This document shows positions 1 through 8,046 of a stretch of 30,256 nt of DNA, piece by piece. Numbering within the stretch: position 1 is the stretch's first letter; every line of letters begins with the position of its first letter. This DNA is from an uncultured Eubacterium sp. (lineage in GTDB: Bacteria > Bacillota > Clostridia > Lachnospirales > Lachnospiraceae), in NCBI GenBank assembly GCA_937915825.1, contig CALGGT010000054.1:1-30256 (forward strand), given 5' to 3'. The notes below the pieces were generated by a model that worked only from the letters and a program-made list of their open reading frames with translations, did no database searches and was not told where the DNA came from. The position numbers and the translations under genes are program-made.

Positions 1-475
1 GTCGGCGCTACCGTTGGTTCTTCCGTCGGTGCTACCGTTGGCGCCTCCGTTGGCGCCTCCGTCGGTGCTACCGTCGGTGTCGGTACTGGACCATAACTCG
101 GTGCTACCGTTGCTGTCGGGGTAGGCTCTACTGTGGGCGTCGGCGTCGGTGCTACTGTAGGAGCCTCCGTCGGTGCTACCGTTGGTGTCGGTACTGGACC
201 ATAACTCGGTGCTACCGTCGGTGCTACCGTTGCTGTCGGGGTCGGTGCTACCGTTGCTGTCGGGGTAGGCGCTACCGTTGGCGTCGGTGCTACCGTTGGC
301 GTCGGTGCTACCGTTGGCGTCGGCGTCGGTGCTATCGTCGGCGTCGGGGTCGGTGCTACCGTTGATGTAGCTGTCGGCGTCGGTGCTACCGTTGGTGTAG
401 CTGTCGGCGTCGGTGCTACCGTCGGCGTCGGGGTCGGAACAACCGTTGGCGCCGCTGTCGGTTCGATCGATGGAT
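1..475 (-). repeat. Pro/Thr-coding tandem repeat region at window edge
   Basis: These bases encode the linker of the truncated surface protein, built from short PTVAPTPT-like units. A longer unit containing SYGPVP occurs twice, beginning near 82 and 190, giving a 108-bp period (36 codons). The window begins inside this repeat, which is where a short-read assembly would be expected to break. Confidence 0.8.
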
Positions 476-2096
476 TCTCGGAAACAACCTGATTGTAAAA
501 ACCACCAAGAGAAAATTCCACGCCCGACATCACCACATTATCATTACTCTTATATACATTCCCATACATCTTATCGGATGCGGTAAGATATTGCTTGGAT
601 GATACGGTAATTTTTCTCACACCACTGTCATCTATACTTACATTCACTTGTATATCGATTTCACCATCGGAATTCTTGATTCCTCCACTGGTCTGACCAC
701 CATTCTTCTCTTTGATCACATAATAATGAGTTCCGGATGAACTAAATTCCAAGGTACCAAACTTAACCTTACTGTTCTCATCATTGTATGCATTCAAAAT
801 CGGAGTGGATGAACTCCATCCCCATCCTCCGGTCATATACCATTGATTCGTCTCATATAATTCAAACTGGAATGTTCCTGCCGGAGCGAAAACAGTCGTA
901 TCTTGCTTTAAACTGGACGTAAGCGTATCCGAAAATCTCTTGTTGAATGCAAAGTGCATCTGTCCAAGTCCTTCATCTTCATTTACATCCTGACTTCTTC
1001 CGTGATAGATAAAATGCCACTCTGCATGATTTATGATACTGCCCGGTGTAACAACCCAGCCGGCACTTGATCCCACGCTGACATTTGATTCATCCTGTGC
1101 TACAATGAATGCTCCCGCTGTATTATCAATATATACATCGGTTGCATCTGTAACATTCCATATGATCTTCTGACAGATTTCTTCATCAATACGTTTATTC
1201 TTATCGGAATCATTTCCGGAATGTGTCTGATCTCCGGATTCGATTTCTCCACTCCTCAGCCCTTCAAAATCCGAGACAGAAGTAGATGTAATCGTTTCGG
1301 TTACCGGAATAACTCCGTATTTATCAATTCGAAGCTGATCACCATTATTGGTTGTTGCGGATACATTAAATACAACGTTCGTACTGGATCTCTTTACAAT
1401 ATGCAGATTACTGGTATTCCCAATCGCCGTAGCAATGGCACTTCCCTGGGGAACATTAATATAAACCGTTTTATTCTCGAATTCTTCGGAAGAAAGATTG
1501 AGATATACATGGGGTTGTCCGCCAACCAGTATACCATCGGTATCCAGCGTCTCTTTCAAGGCCATCTTCTCAGATTCATCCGTGGCATGCTTAATGATCT
1601 GCGAAATGTTCTCATTGATATCCTCTGCATCCGAAAGATTGTACTTCAGCGTCGCCTTGCAATTCGCTTGTTTCACAATATGCTCTTTTATTTCAGACGT
1701 TGTCTCAATATTATAGATCATATCTGTAGAATTGCCATACGCTTTTCCAAATACAACTTCACTGCCTTCATAAAGGCCTCCAATGATCAGATGAACCGGC
1801 TCATCCCCGGCAAGATCAATATCATTGTTCTGATTGTCGGTTCCATCCAGGCCATTTTTAAAAAGCTTCGTAGCAAAGGTTGTCTCCATGTGACTATTCT
1901 GCGTAAGCGAAGCACCCGTCAAACCAAAATCAACCGCACGTCCCAGGACCGTACTGAAGTTTACCGCACTGGACGCATCATAATCATTCGCCGCAAGGAC
2001 ATTCCCGTTGTCCCCCATGACCATAAATGATAATACTCCGGCAAATAAAGCTACAATCGCTATCACTGAGACCAATCTCCTGCTCATAGTTTTCAT
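1..2096 (-). CDS. Choice-of-anchor A surface protein with pilin-type isopeptide domain, 3' end missing
   Basis: An open frame runs without a stop from the ATG at 2096 off the left edge, so about 698 residues are visible and the C-terminus is missing. Residues 1-36 form a signal peptide (MKTMSRR, then a hydrophobic stretch). Residues about 44-365 read as a choice-of-anchor A domain, ending in the typical AEWHF segment at 358-362. Residues about 375-535 resemble the Spy0128/streptococcal pilin isopeptide domain (FQFELYE at 409-415, YVIKE at 459-463, closing FYN). After about 545 comes a Pro/Thr/Ala/Val linker. The likely role is a wall-displayed surface or pilus-like protein; a C-terminal sorting signal is expected but not visible. 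The start is supported by a GGAGGGG ribosome site 8 bases upstream. An in-frame ATG at 2237 would add 47 charged residues before the signal peptide and is less likely. It resembles the gene at 2602-4776 in design. Confidence 0.85.
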   Translation of the reverse strand, partial: MKTMSRRLVSVIAIVALFAGVLSFMVMGDNGNVLAANDYDASSAVNFSTVLGRAVDFGLTGASLTQNSHMETTFATKLFKNGLDGTDNQNNDIDLAGDEPVHLIIGGLYEGSEVVFGKAYGNSTDMIYNIETTSEIKEHIVKQANCKATLKYNLSDAEDINENISQIIKHATDESEKMALKETLDTDGILVGGQPHVYLNLSSEEFENKTVYINVPQGSAIATAIGNTSNLHIVKRSSTNVVFNVSATTNNGDQLRIDKYGVIPVTETITSTSVSDFEGLRSGEIESGDQTHSGNDSDKNKRIDEEICQKIIWNVTDATDVYIDNTAGAFIVAQDESNVSVGSSAGWVVTPGSIINHAEWHFIYHGRSQDVNEDEGLGQMHFAFNKRFSDTLTSSLKQDTTVFAPAGTFQFELYETNQWYMTGGWGWSSSTPILNAYNDENSKVKFGTLEFSSSGTHYYVIKEKNGGQTSGGIKNSDGEIDIQVNVSIDDSGVRKITVSSKQYLTASDKMYGNVYKSNDNVVMSGVEFSLGGFYNQVVSENPSIEPTAAPTVVPTPTPTVAPTPTATPTVAPTPTATSTVAPTPTPTIAPTPTPTVAPTPTVAPTPTVAPTPTATVAPTPTATVAPTVAPSYGPVPTPTVAPTEAPTVAPTPTPTVEPTPTATVAPSYGPVPTPTVAPTEAPTEAPTVAPTEEPTVAP

Positions 2097-2312
2097 AGTT
2101 CTATCCCCTCCATTTTCCTGACGTCTTTTCCACGTCTTTTCTGAAACATTCCTTTTTCCTATCCTGCTCCGATGATCGCAAGGTCTAAAAGTACTCCTTC
2201 TCTCCATAACAACAACGGCACGATACAAGATCTTCATGCCGGTTATTTATTACCTAATACCTTGTTTCTTCGCGAGAATAACATCTTCATACTCCTAAAT
2301 ATAGTTAAGTTT

Positions 2313-2341
2313 ATTGTACTACTTATTTTAAGAATTTTCAA
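2313..2341 (-). promoter_or_regulatory. SigA-type promoter for the truncated surface protein
   Basis: Reading the minus strand, TTGAAA (2341-2336) and TACAAT (2318-2313) are separated by 17 bases. The start of transcription would be near 2306, leaving a leader of about 210 bases before the ATG at 2096. The leader holds a 13-codon ORF (2284-2243) behind an AGGAG and a small hairpin (CGGCA/TGCCG). Confidence 0.65.
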
Positions 2342-2466
2342 GCGTTTCCGCCTTATATTTCACATAATTTTTATATTTTTTTTATCAAAAATTTAGATGA
2401 TATCAATATTTAAAAAAATCTTCTTGCCGTGTTGTACATTTTTATCCGGGGACCACTGAAACATTC

Positions 2467-2562
2467 AAAAAAGAATTAAGCCATGACCCATTCCTTTTCG
2501 ATATCCTTGATATTACATAGAAATATAAGATATCGAAAGGAATTTCAACCATGACTTAATTC
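2467..2562 (-). terminator. Long-stem terminator after the complete surface protein gene
   Basis: An imperfect inverted repeat has arms at 2473-2506 and about 2528-2562 (GAATTAAG and CGATATC pair at its two ends). On the minus strand it is followed at once by six T (2472-2467). It sits 40 bases beyond the stop of the gene ending at 2602, so the downstream surface gene should depend on its own promoter. Confidence 0.75.
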
Positions 2563-2601
2563 CATATTAGGATCCATCCGTTACTTCAAACTACGGATCT
2601 A

Positions 2602-4776
2602 TTATGCTTTTTTTCTACCGGCTTTCATAAAGAAGAAACCGCCGACCATAAGGATTCCGGATACGACAAAGATCAACAACATCCATTGGATCGGAGCATC
2701 CCCCGTTTGAGGAGTGGAGGAGCTTCCACTGCTGCTGCCACTGGATTTTTTCTGTTTTACAGATGTGCGGATGGATGTTTTGATCGGAACTCTCTTACGG
2801 GATGTTTTTCCTTTCTTTACATTTACCTTTTGTTTTCCACTGGGTACGGAATATCCCTTCGGAACCGATGATACCTTTATGGTATAATCTCCGGTCTTCA
2901 CATCGTTTACATTTGCTTCTCCGTTTTTATCGGTAGTAACCGTAGCAACTACCTTCCCGGACTCATCGTATACCTTTACTTTCGCGTTGGGAATACTCTT
3001 ATCGGAACCGGACTCATATACTTTGACTTCAATATTTCCTTTGGCATCAGAATTCTTAGATGCTTGGGTTACTTCCTTTGTTTTCTTCTCATCTTGTGTA
3101 CTTGCCACAGCAGGAGACGCTAAAGCTCCCTCTTCTTGAGCTGCCACGGTGGGCTCCGGCGTTGCTACTTCATCCTTGATGACAACTTTCGGTGCTTGCG
3201 TTACAGGTGCCTGGGTAACAACCGGTGCTGTCGTAGGTTTCACCGTTACAACCGGTGCAGGTGCTACCGTAGGTTTCACTGTAACAACCGGTGCAGGTGC
3301 TACCGTAGGCTTCACCGTTACAACCGGTGCAGGTGCTACCGTAGGCTTCACCGTTGCAACCGGTGCAGGTGCTACCGTAGATTTCACTGTTATAACCGGA
3401 GTTGGAGCTACGGTAGGTGCTACCGTAGGTGCCTCAGTCGGTGCTTCCGTGGGAGCCTCGGTAGGTACTTCCGTGGGAAGCGGACCATAACTGGGAACCG
3501 GTGTGGGTTCAACCATAGGTTCTACGGTAGGAGCCTCCGTGGGAGCCTCGGTCGGTGCTTCCGTAGGAACCGGTCCATAACTGGGAACCGGTGTAGGTTC
3601 TGTCGTAGGTTCAACCGTAGGTTCTTCCGTAGGAGTTAGCGTAGGCGCTACCGTGGGAGTCAGTTTTACCGTAGGGGTAGGCGTAGGCGCTACCGTTGGC
3701 GTCGGTTTTACCGTAGGCGTCGGCGTAGGTGCTACCGTAGGTTTCTGCGTCGGCTCCTCCTGAACCAAGTTAAATTTCATATTCATGGGATAGAAATGCC
3801 CCTCCCAATTGGTTTCCAAACTGGCCGCAATGATACTTCCTTCATAGTTTCCATTTCCTTCCAGGGAAATATCTGCATTCGGAGCTACCAGGTGACCGCA
3901 GAAATCTACATTGATGTCGATTTTTTCTGCATCCGGTAAATTGTATACAAAGTTCATACCATCAAAGTTAAACTCTTTGGTTTCCTGAATGGTCTCTCTT
4001 TTTAAATTTTCCAAAAGAGTATCCGCGGGTACCGCTTTTCCATTTACATAATAGTGAATGTTCGCAAAATTAGGTTTTCCCTCTCCTAATAAAGAAATCG
4101 TATAGACATTCTTCTTAAGGTCTTCAATATCTGAAAATTTAACATTTACAACATTCGAATTTAATTCACGGATCTTTAGGGAAACATTTTTCCCTTCACC
4201 GGTAAAATCAATGTCAATCACGCCATCCTTCGCTTCTAAGGCAGTTGCACTCTCTGCCAGGCGATCGGATTCTTTCTGAACGTTTCTCATCAAAGAATCA
4301 AAATCAACATAGTTCGGATTCTCAATAAAGCGATTTTTCAAAGCTTCGTCACTGTTTAAAATATACTCAAAGCTTGCTTCGCCATTCTCTTCAATTGTAT
4401 CTTCATTGGTGCCATAATAGAAGGTTACGTCAAAAGTATCTTTGTACTTATTTTCATAAGAACGTGTGTAAAGAGAATTCATACTTTTGATCGTTTTTAC
4501 ATAAGAAGGAGTAACGGCTACATCGCCAACTCCTGTATAAGGAAGATTACTGAACTCGCCGCCAACCAGAATCGCTCCTGTGGTATGTCCAGCTAATGCA
4601 TCTCCACGAACAACAAATGAGTAATTACTTAGCAATTCCTCAATGGGATTGCTTTTTGAAAAGGTTTTCGTAACGCCGGCTTCCGATGCATTCTTTTGAA
4701 TGTAGCTGATCACAGGTACAAGCAGCAAAGATAATACAAGGGTAAATACAACTGCCTTCTTGTTGATTTTTTTCAT
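2602..4776 (-). CDS. Sortase-anchored choice-of-anchor A protein with Cna_B domain
   Basis: A 724-residue surface protein. A signal peptide occupies residues 1 to about 30. Residues about 45-335 form a choice-of-anchor A domain whose end is textbook: GHLVAPNA at 294-301, GSIIAASL at 313-320, then GHF. Residues 340-545 are a Pro/Thr/Val/Ala linker with SYGP units and five VVTVKPTVAPAP-like repeats. Residues about 612-690 are a Cna_B/SpaA-type beta-sandwich (VKVYESGSDKSIPNAKVKVYD, then DKNGEA). The C-terminus is TPQTGD (688-693), a hydrophobic segment and GRKKA, which is a sortase sorting signal with Thr in place of the usual Leu. It should be covalently linked to peptidoglycan. It has its own promoter (4906-4934) and terminator (2467-2562). 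The ligand is unknown; adhesion or surface display is inferred from the family. No sortase gene is in the window. Confidence 0.9.
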   Translation of the reverse strand: MKKINKKAVVFTLVLSLLLVPVISYIQKNASEAGVTKTFSKSNPIEELLSNYSFVVRGDALAGHTTGAILVGGEFSNLPYTGVGDVAVTPSYVKTIKSMNSLYTRSYENKYKDTFDVTFYYGTNEDTIEENGEASFEYILNSDEALKNRFIENPNYVDFDSLMRNVQKESDRLAESATALEAKDGVIDIDFTGEGKNVSLKIRELNSNVVNVKFSDIEDLKKNVYTISLLGEGKPNFANIHYYVNGKAVPADTLLENLKRETIQETKEFNFDGMNFVYNLPDAEKIDINVDFCGHLVAPNADISLEGNGNYEGSIIAASLETNWEGHFYPMNMKFNLVQEEPTQKPTVAPTPTPTVKPTPTVAPTPTPTVKLTPTVAPTLTPTEEPTVEPTTEPTPVPSYGPVPTEAPTEAPTEAPTVEPMVEPTPVPSYGPLPTEVPTEAPTEAPTEAPTVAPTVAPTPVITVKSTVAPAPVATVKPTVAPAPVVTVKPTVAPAPVVTVKPTVAPAPVVTVKPTTAPVVTQAPVTQAPKVVIKDEVATPEPTVAAQEEGALASPAVASTQDEKKTKEVTQASKNSDAKGNIEVKVYESGSDKSIPNAKVKVYDESGKVVATVTTDKNGEANVNDVKTGDYTIKVSSVPKGYSVPSGKQKVNVKKGKTSRKRVPIKTSIRTSVKQKKSSGSSSGSSSTPQTGDAPIQWMLLIFVVSGILMVGGFFFMKAGRKKA
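3210..3750 (-). repeat. Pro/Thr/Val linker repeats inside the surface protein gene
   Basis: Two repeat types are visible in DNA. One is a 42-bp unit (14 codons, VVTVKPTVAPAP-like) in about five copies at roughly 3217-3400. The other is a 90-bp unit containing CCATAACTGGGAACCGGTGT, with copies starting at 3485 and 3575. Both periods are multiples of three, so gain or loss of a unit would keep the frame. Long open frames on the plus strand here are a by-product of the repeat. Confidence 0.8.
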
Positions 4777-4905
4777 TTTTCTCTTCCTTTCGTTCTCAAC
4801 AACTGCAATTACATATATTTTCAGAAATCCAATGATTCCTTAAATACTTTTTCAATCCTTTACCATACTAAACGAAATTCATAAAAATTACAAAACCCAA
4901 TTTAA

Positions 4906-4934
4906 ACTATAACAAAATTCCCACAGATAGTCAA
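4906..4934 (-). promoter_or_regulatory. SigA-type promoter for the complete surface protein gene
   Basis: On the minus strand TTGACT (4934-4929), a 17-base spacer and TATAGT (4911-4906) make a near-consensus promoter. The leader is about 120 bases and the gene has an AGGAAG ribosome site before the ATG at 4776. Confidence 0.75.
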
Positions 4935-5009
4935 CAACATTTCTTAAAAATTTATAAATTTCACTTCTAATATCAAACCACCGACCACTTTTTTTCCCGG
5001 ACAAAGACC

Positions 5010-5045
5010 GAACCCCCTGAAAAATCCACATTTTTCAGGGGGTTC
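5010..5045 (-). terminator. Perfect 15-bp hairpin between xylanase and surface protein genes
   Basis: GAACCCCCTGAAAAA (5010-5024) pairs perfectly with 5031-5045 around the loop TCCACA. It lies about 130 bases after the xylanase stop and upstream of the next promoter, so it probably ends the hlyIII-fabV-xyn10 transcript. There is no T-run after the stem on either strand, so it is not a canonical intrinsic terminator. A second, AT-rich inverted repeat (TTGATAATTT at 5078-5087, matching 5097-5106) lies between it and the stop. Nothing else is evident in the 400-base gap apart from the promoter at 4906-4934. Confidence 0.5.
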
Positions 5046-5176
5046 AAAATAAATCCGTATACTCACAACTCATAGAATTGATAATTTAAATTACTCAAAT
5101 TATCAACTAAGAGTTATACCTTACGTTTTCCTTCACCGAAATCACCCAACCCAGATATCGTCTTGTTCGAAATATC

Positions 5177-6853
5177 CTAGGCAGTTGCCGGTGTTGCAGA
5201 TGCAGTCTCACCGGGAACGGTACTGGCTTCTGTACCAGTCGATGCGCTGGACGTAGCACTTGGTAACGCGCTTGGGGACGCACTAGGCGTGGTGCTAGGC
5301 GTAGTACTGGCAGTTGCAGATGCTTCATTTCCGGATGCCTGAATCAAGGCAAAGTAAGAAGCTTTCGGCTTTGTGATTCCGGAACTAAAGAACAATGGCT
5401 TATTCGTTGCTCTCCAGGAACAATCATCATACAATCCCCAGATTGTAATACCGGTGATTCCCTTCGGACTTACTTTGGTATCACGTTCTTTCTGCGTCTT
5501 TACAAGCATGGTCATTAAATTCGAAACGTATTTTGCCTGATCTGCCGCGGTTTGTCCGGCACTGGCATTTACAAAATTAATGGTAACATCCAACTCGGTA
5601 ATCTGGACTTCCAATCCGGTTTCCATAAATTTCTTAACAGCGGTCTCAAACTTGGCTACCGATGGATAGCTGCAATCCACATGGGCCTGCATTCCAATTG
5701 CGGAGCAAATATTTGCTTCCTCACCCTCGTTAATGTATTTAACAACTTCGATGATATCATCCACTTCATCATAGGTATTGTAATCATTAAATACCAACGC
5801 AACTTTATCGGTTGCATTGTACTCTTTCAATACATTGTAAGCAATTTCATATGCCTTTTTCACATAGGTGGGCTGTTTCTTCTGTTCTCCATAAACATCC
5901 ACCCAGTTTCCATTATCCATCGCCTTGGAATGATGTAAATATTCATTGACCACATCCCACGCGTATACAATGGATCCGGGATTTCCATTTAACGTTTTCT
6001 CCTGATCCATCACATGGTGCATCACATTGGTGATATAGAATTCCATACGGGCATCCATTTGAGCAGTATCCTTCAAAATGCTCTTACTGGTATCATACTC
6101 ACTATAGAAGAACAACGCAGGTGTTTGACTGTGCCAAACCAACGTATGGGCACGAAGACGGATCTGATTCTCATGACAGAACGCCAATGTTTTATCTACC
6201 ACATCAAAATTCAAGGCAGGAACGGTACTTTCTTTATAAGAATCCGGGATCAAATATCCTTTTGCCTTGGCATCCTCCACCTTTAACGTATCCTTGGTAA
6301 GGATTGCTTCCGGCTTCATCTCATTCTCCAACGTAATGCTGTTGTAGTGTTTCTTGATGAATTCCACGATCTCCGGGGTCTGAAGCTGTTTCGCTTTATT
6401 CCCATAACCTACATAGTTGGCACAGGTTCCGAAGTTCTCAAAGATTCCCTGATAACTTTCTTTGATACTGGTTTGCTCGGCAACACTTAATGTTACATCC
6501 TTGGTAACTTTCACTTTCAGGGTTAGGGTTTTCTTCTTCCCCTTCTTAATGAATACCTTCACGGTAACCTTGGCATTTCCTTTTTTCTTGCCCTGAACGG
6601 TAAAAGCATTCTTTCCCTTTTTCTTAACCGCAACGATCTTTTTCTTATTGGTCGACACGCTTATCTTCTTGATCTTGTTCTTTTTAATTCCTTTTACTTG
6701 AATGGTCTTTTTCTTTCCCACTTTCACCGTTACGCTCTTTTTCGAGAGTTTCGGTTTCTTCGCTCCCAACGCTTCTCCTGCGTTCAAAGCGCATACGCCA
6801 AATCCCATGGCAAAGATCAAGGCTCCTGCCAAAATTCGTTTACAATTTTTCAT
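5177..6853 (-). CDS. Secreted GH10 endo-1,4-beta-xylanase with lysine-rich N-terminal module
   Basis: A 558-residue secreted enzyme that should cleave the beta-1,4-xylan backbone. Residues 1-30 are a signal peptide. Residues 31-118 are a very lysine-rich beta-strand module that looks like a degenerate Big_2 Ig-like fold. Residues about 125-507 are a GH10 domain: LENEMKPE (175-182), HTLVWHSQTP (236-245), the acid/base E304 in WDVVNEY, FNDYNT (355-360) and the nucleophile E420 in QITELDV. WGLYDDCSWR (472-481) also fits. The last 50 residues are a Ser/Thr/Ala/Pro tail that simply stops, with no sorting signal or further module. The start has a purine-rich ribosome site. The gene begins 20 bases after fabV, so it is probably co-transcribed with it, an unusual partner for a xylanase. 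Wall retention through the cationic module is an inference. Confidence 0.95.
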   Translation of the reverse strand: MKNCKRILAGALIFAMGFGVCALNAGEALGAKKPKLSKKSVTVKVGKKKTIQVKGIKKNKIKKISVSTNKKKIVAVKKKGKNAFTVQGKKKGNAKVTVKVFIKKGKKKTLTLKVKVTKDVTLSVAEQTSIKESYQGIFENFGTCANYVGYGNKAKQLQTPEIVEFIKKHYNSITLENEMKPEAILTKDTLKVEDAKAKGYLIPDSYKESTVPALNFDVVDKTLAFCHENQIRLRAHTLVWHSQTPALFFYSEYDTSKSILKDTAQMDARMEFYITNVMHHVMDQEKTLNGNPGSIVYAWDVVNEYLHHSKAMDNGNWVDVYGEQKKQPTYVKKAYEIAYNVLKEYNATDKVALVFNDYNTYDEVDDIIEVVKYINEGEEANICSAIGMQAHVDCSYPSVAKFETAVKKFMETGLEVQITELDVTINFVNASAGQTAADQAKYVSNLMTMLVKTQKERDTKVSPKGITGITIWGLYDDCSWRATNKPLFFSSGITKPKASYFALIQASGNEASATASTTPSTTPSASPSALPSATSSASTGTEASTVPGETASATPATA

Positions 6854-6873
6854 TCTCTTTCTTCCTTTCTTTC

Positions 6874-8031
6874 TTATAGTTCCACATCTTCTTCATAGTT
6901 GACATTTTCATATCCAAAACCAAACATATGATAGAATTCCTCCCAATACCCTTCTATATCTCCGATGGTTTCAATATTATCCGAATCCGCCTTTTTCCAA
7001 AGTTCCTTCACCGTTTCCTGAACCTCCGGCTTCATTTCATAGTCATCCAGGCGAATTCTTCTCTCCTCATCCAGCGGGACCTCTCCTACTAATTTATCCA
7101 AAAACAGACGATTCATCTGTTCGATGCATCCTTCATGCAAACCCTGATCCTTCATAACCCGATACAATAAAGAAATGTATAAAGGAACAATCGGAATCGC
7201 AGCGCTGGACTGGGTTACCAAAGCTTTATTCACCGAAACATACGCCCGCAGGTTCACCCCGGAATATTGTTCATTCAGAAAATCCGCGGTTTGATACAGA
7301 TCCTTCTTTGCCTGACCAATGCTTCCTTCTTTATAAATGGCGTGGGTCACATCCGGGCCAATGTAAGAATAAGCCAGCGTGATCACTCCCTCCGCCAACG
7401 CGTCCGCGTCCGACAAAGCCTCCATCCAGGCTTTCCAATCCTCCCCGCCCATAACCTGAACGGTAGCTCGTATTTCCTCTTCCGTTGCGCAATCAACGGT
7501 TGTTTCCAATACCTGATTGGACGTTAGATCAATGGTTTTTTCCGTAATGGGCTTACCCACTGTTTTCAGAACAGAGGTTACTTTTGTTCCATCTGGCATC
7601 ACCCTTCGAGGAGCCGCCAGACTGTAAACAACCATATCAACCTGGCCCCATTCTTTTTTAATCTCTTCGATCACCGTTTGCTTCATTTCCTCTGAAAAAC
7701 CGTCTCCGTTAAAGGATTTTGCATACAATCCCTCTTCTCTCGCAAACTCTTCAAAGGCCTTCGTATTATAATAACCGGCCGTAGCCGTTCTTTTTCCTTT
7801 TGCTTCTTTTTCAAAGGCAACCCCCATGGTCGCCGCTCCATAACCGAACGCTACGGCAATCCGGGACGCCAGTCCGTATCCGGTAGAACTTCCGATCACC
7901 AGCACACGCTTCGGTCCCTGTTTTTTTCCGAATTTTCTGGTTGTTTCAATCTGTCGGCGCACACTTTCCTTACATCCTTTGGGATGAGCCGTTGTGCATA
8001 TAAATCCTTTTACTTTAGGCTGAACGATCAT
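6874..8031 (-). CDS. fabV: NADH-dependent trans-2-enoyl reductase, FabV/Ter family
   Basis: A 385-residue cytosolic reductase of the FabV/TER family, which reduces trans-2-enoyl-ACP (FabV) or trans-2-enoyl-CoA (Ter) with NADH. The nucleotide-binding motif GSSTGYGLASR is at 48-58. The active-site pair Y-x8-K is Y233 and K242, in the segment YSYIGPDVTHAIYKEGSIGQAK. The length is close to that of the family (about 400). The sequence alone does not separate an acyl-ACP reductase from the CoA-linked Ter used in butyrate formation; both occur in Clostridia. The start has GAGAGG 8 bases upstream. It sits between hlyIII (15-base gap) and the xylanase (20-base gap), with no other fatty-acid genes nearby. 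Confidence 0.92.
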   Translation of the reverse strand: MIVQPKVKGFICTTAHPKGCKESVRRQIETTRKFGKKQGPKRVLVIGSSTGYGLASRIAVAFGYGAATMGVAFEKEAKGKRTATAGYYNTKAFEEFAREEGLYAKSFNGDGFSEEMKQTVIEEIKKEWGQVDMVVYSLAAPRRVMPDGTKVTSVLKTVGKPITEKTIDLTSNQVLETTVDCATEEEIRATVQVMGGEDWKAWMEALSDADALAEGVITLAYSYIGPDVTHAIYKEGSIGQAKKDLYQTADFLNEQYSGVNLRAYVSVNKALVTQSSAAIPIVPLYISLLYRVMKDQGLHEGCIEQMNRLFLDKLVGEVPLDEERRIRLDDYEMKPEVQETVKELWKKADSDNIETIGDIEGYWEEFYHMFGFGYENVNYEEDVEL

Positions 8032-8046
8032 TCTTTTTTCCTCTCT

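Noticed and set aside
1..475. Regularly spaced repeats resembling a CRISPR array
   Set aside because: The units are in-frame Pro/Thr/Ala codons of a surface protein linker with no constant repeat/spacer pattern; the same applies to 3210-3750.
3136..3639. Long plus-strand open frames across the linker and in 1221-2030
   Set aside because: They run antisense to well-supported coding sequence, have Arg/Cys- or Gly/Thr-rich low-complexity composition, and lack ribosome sites.
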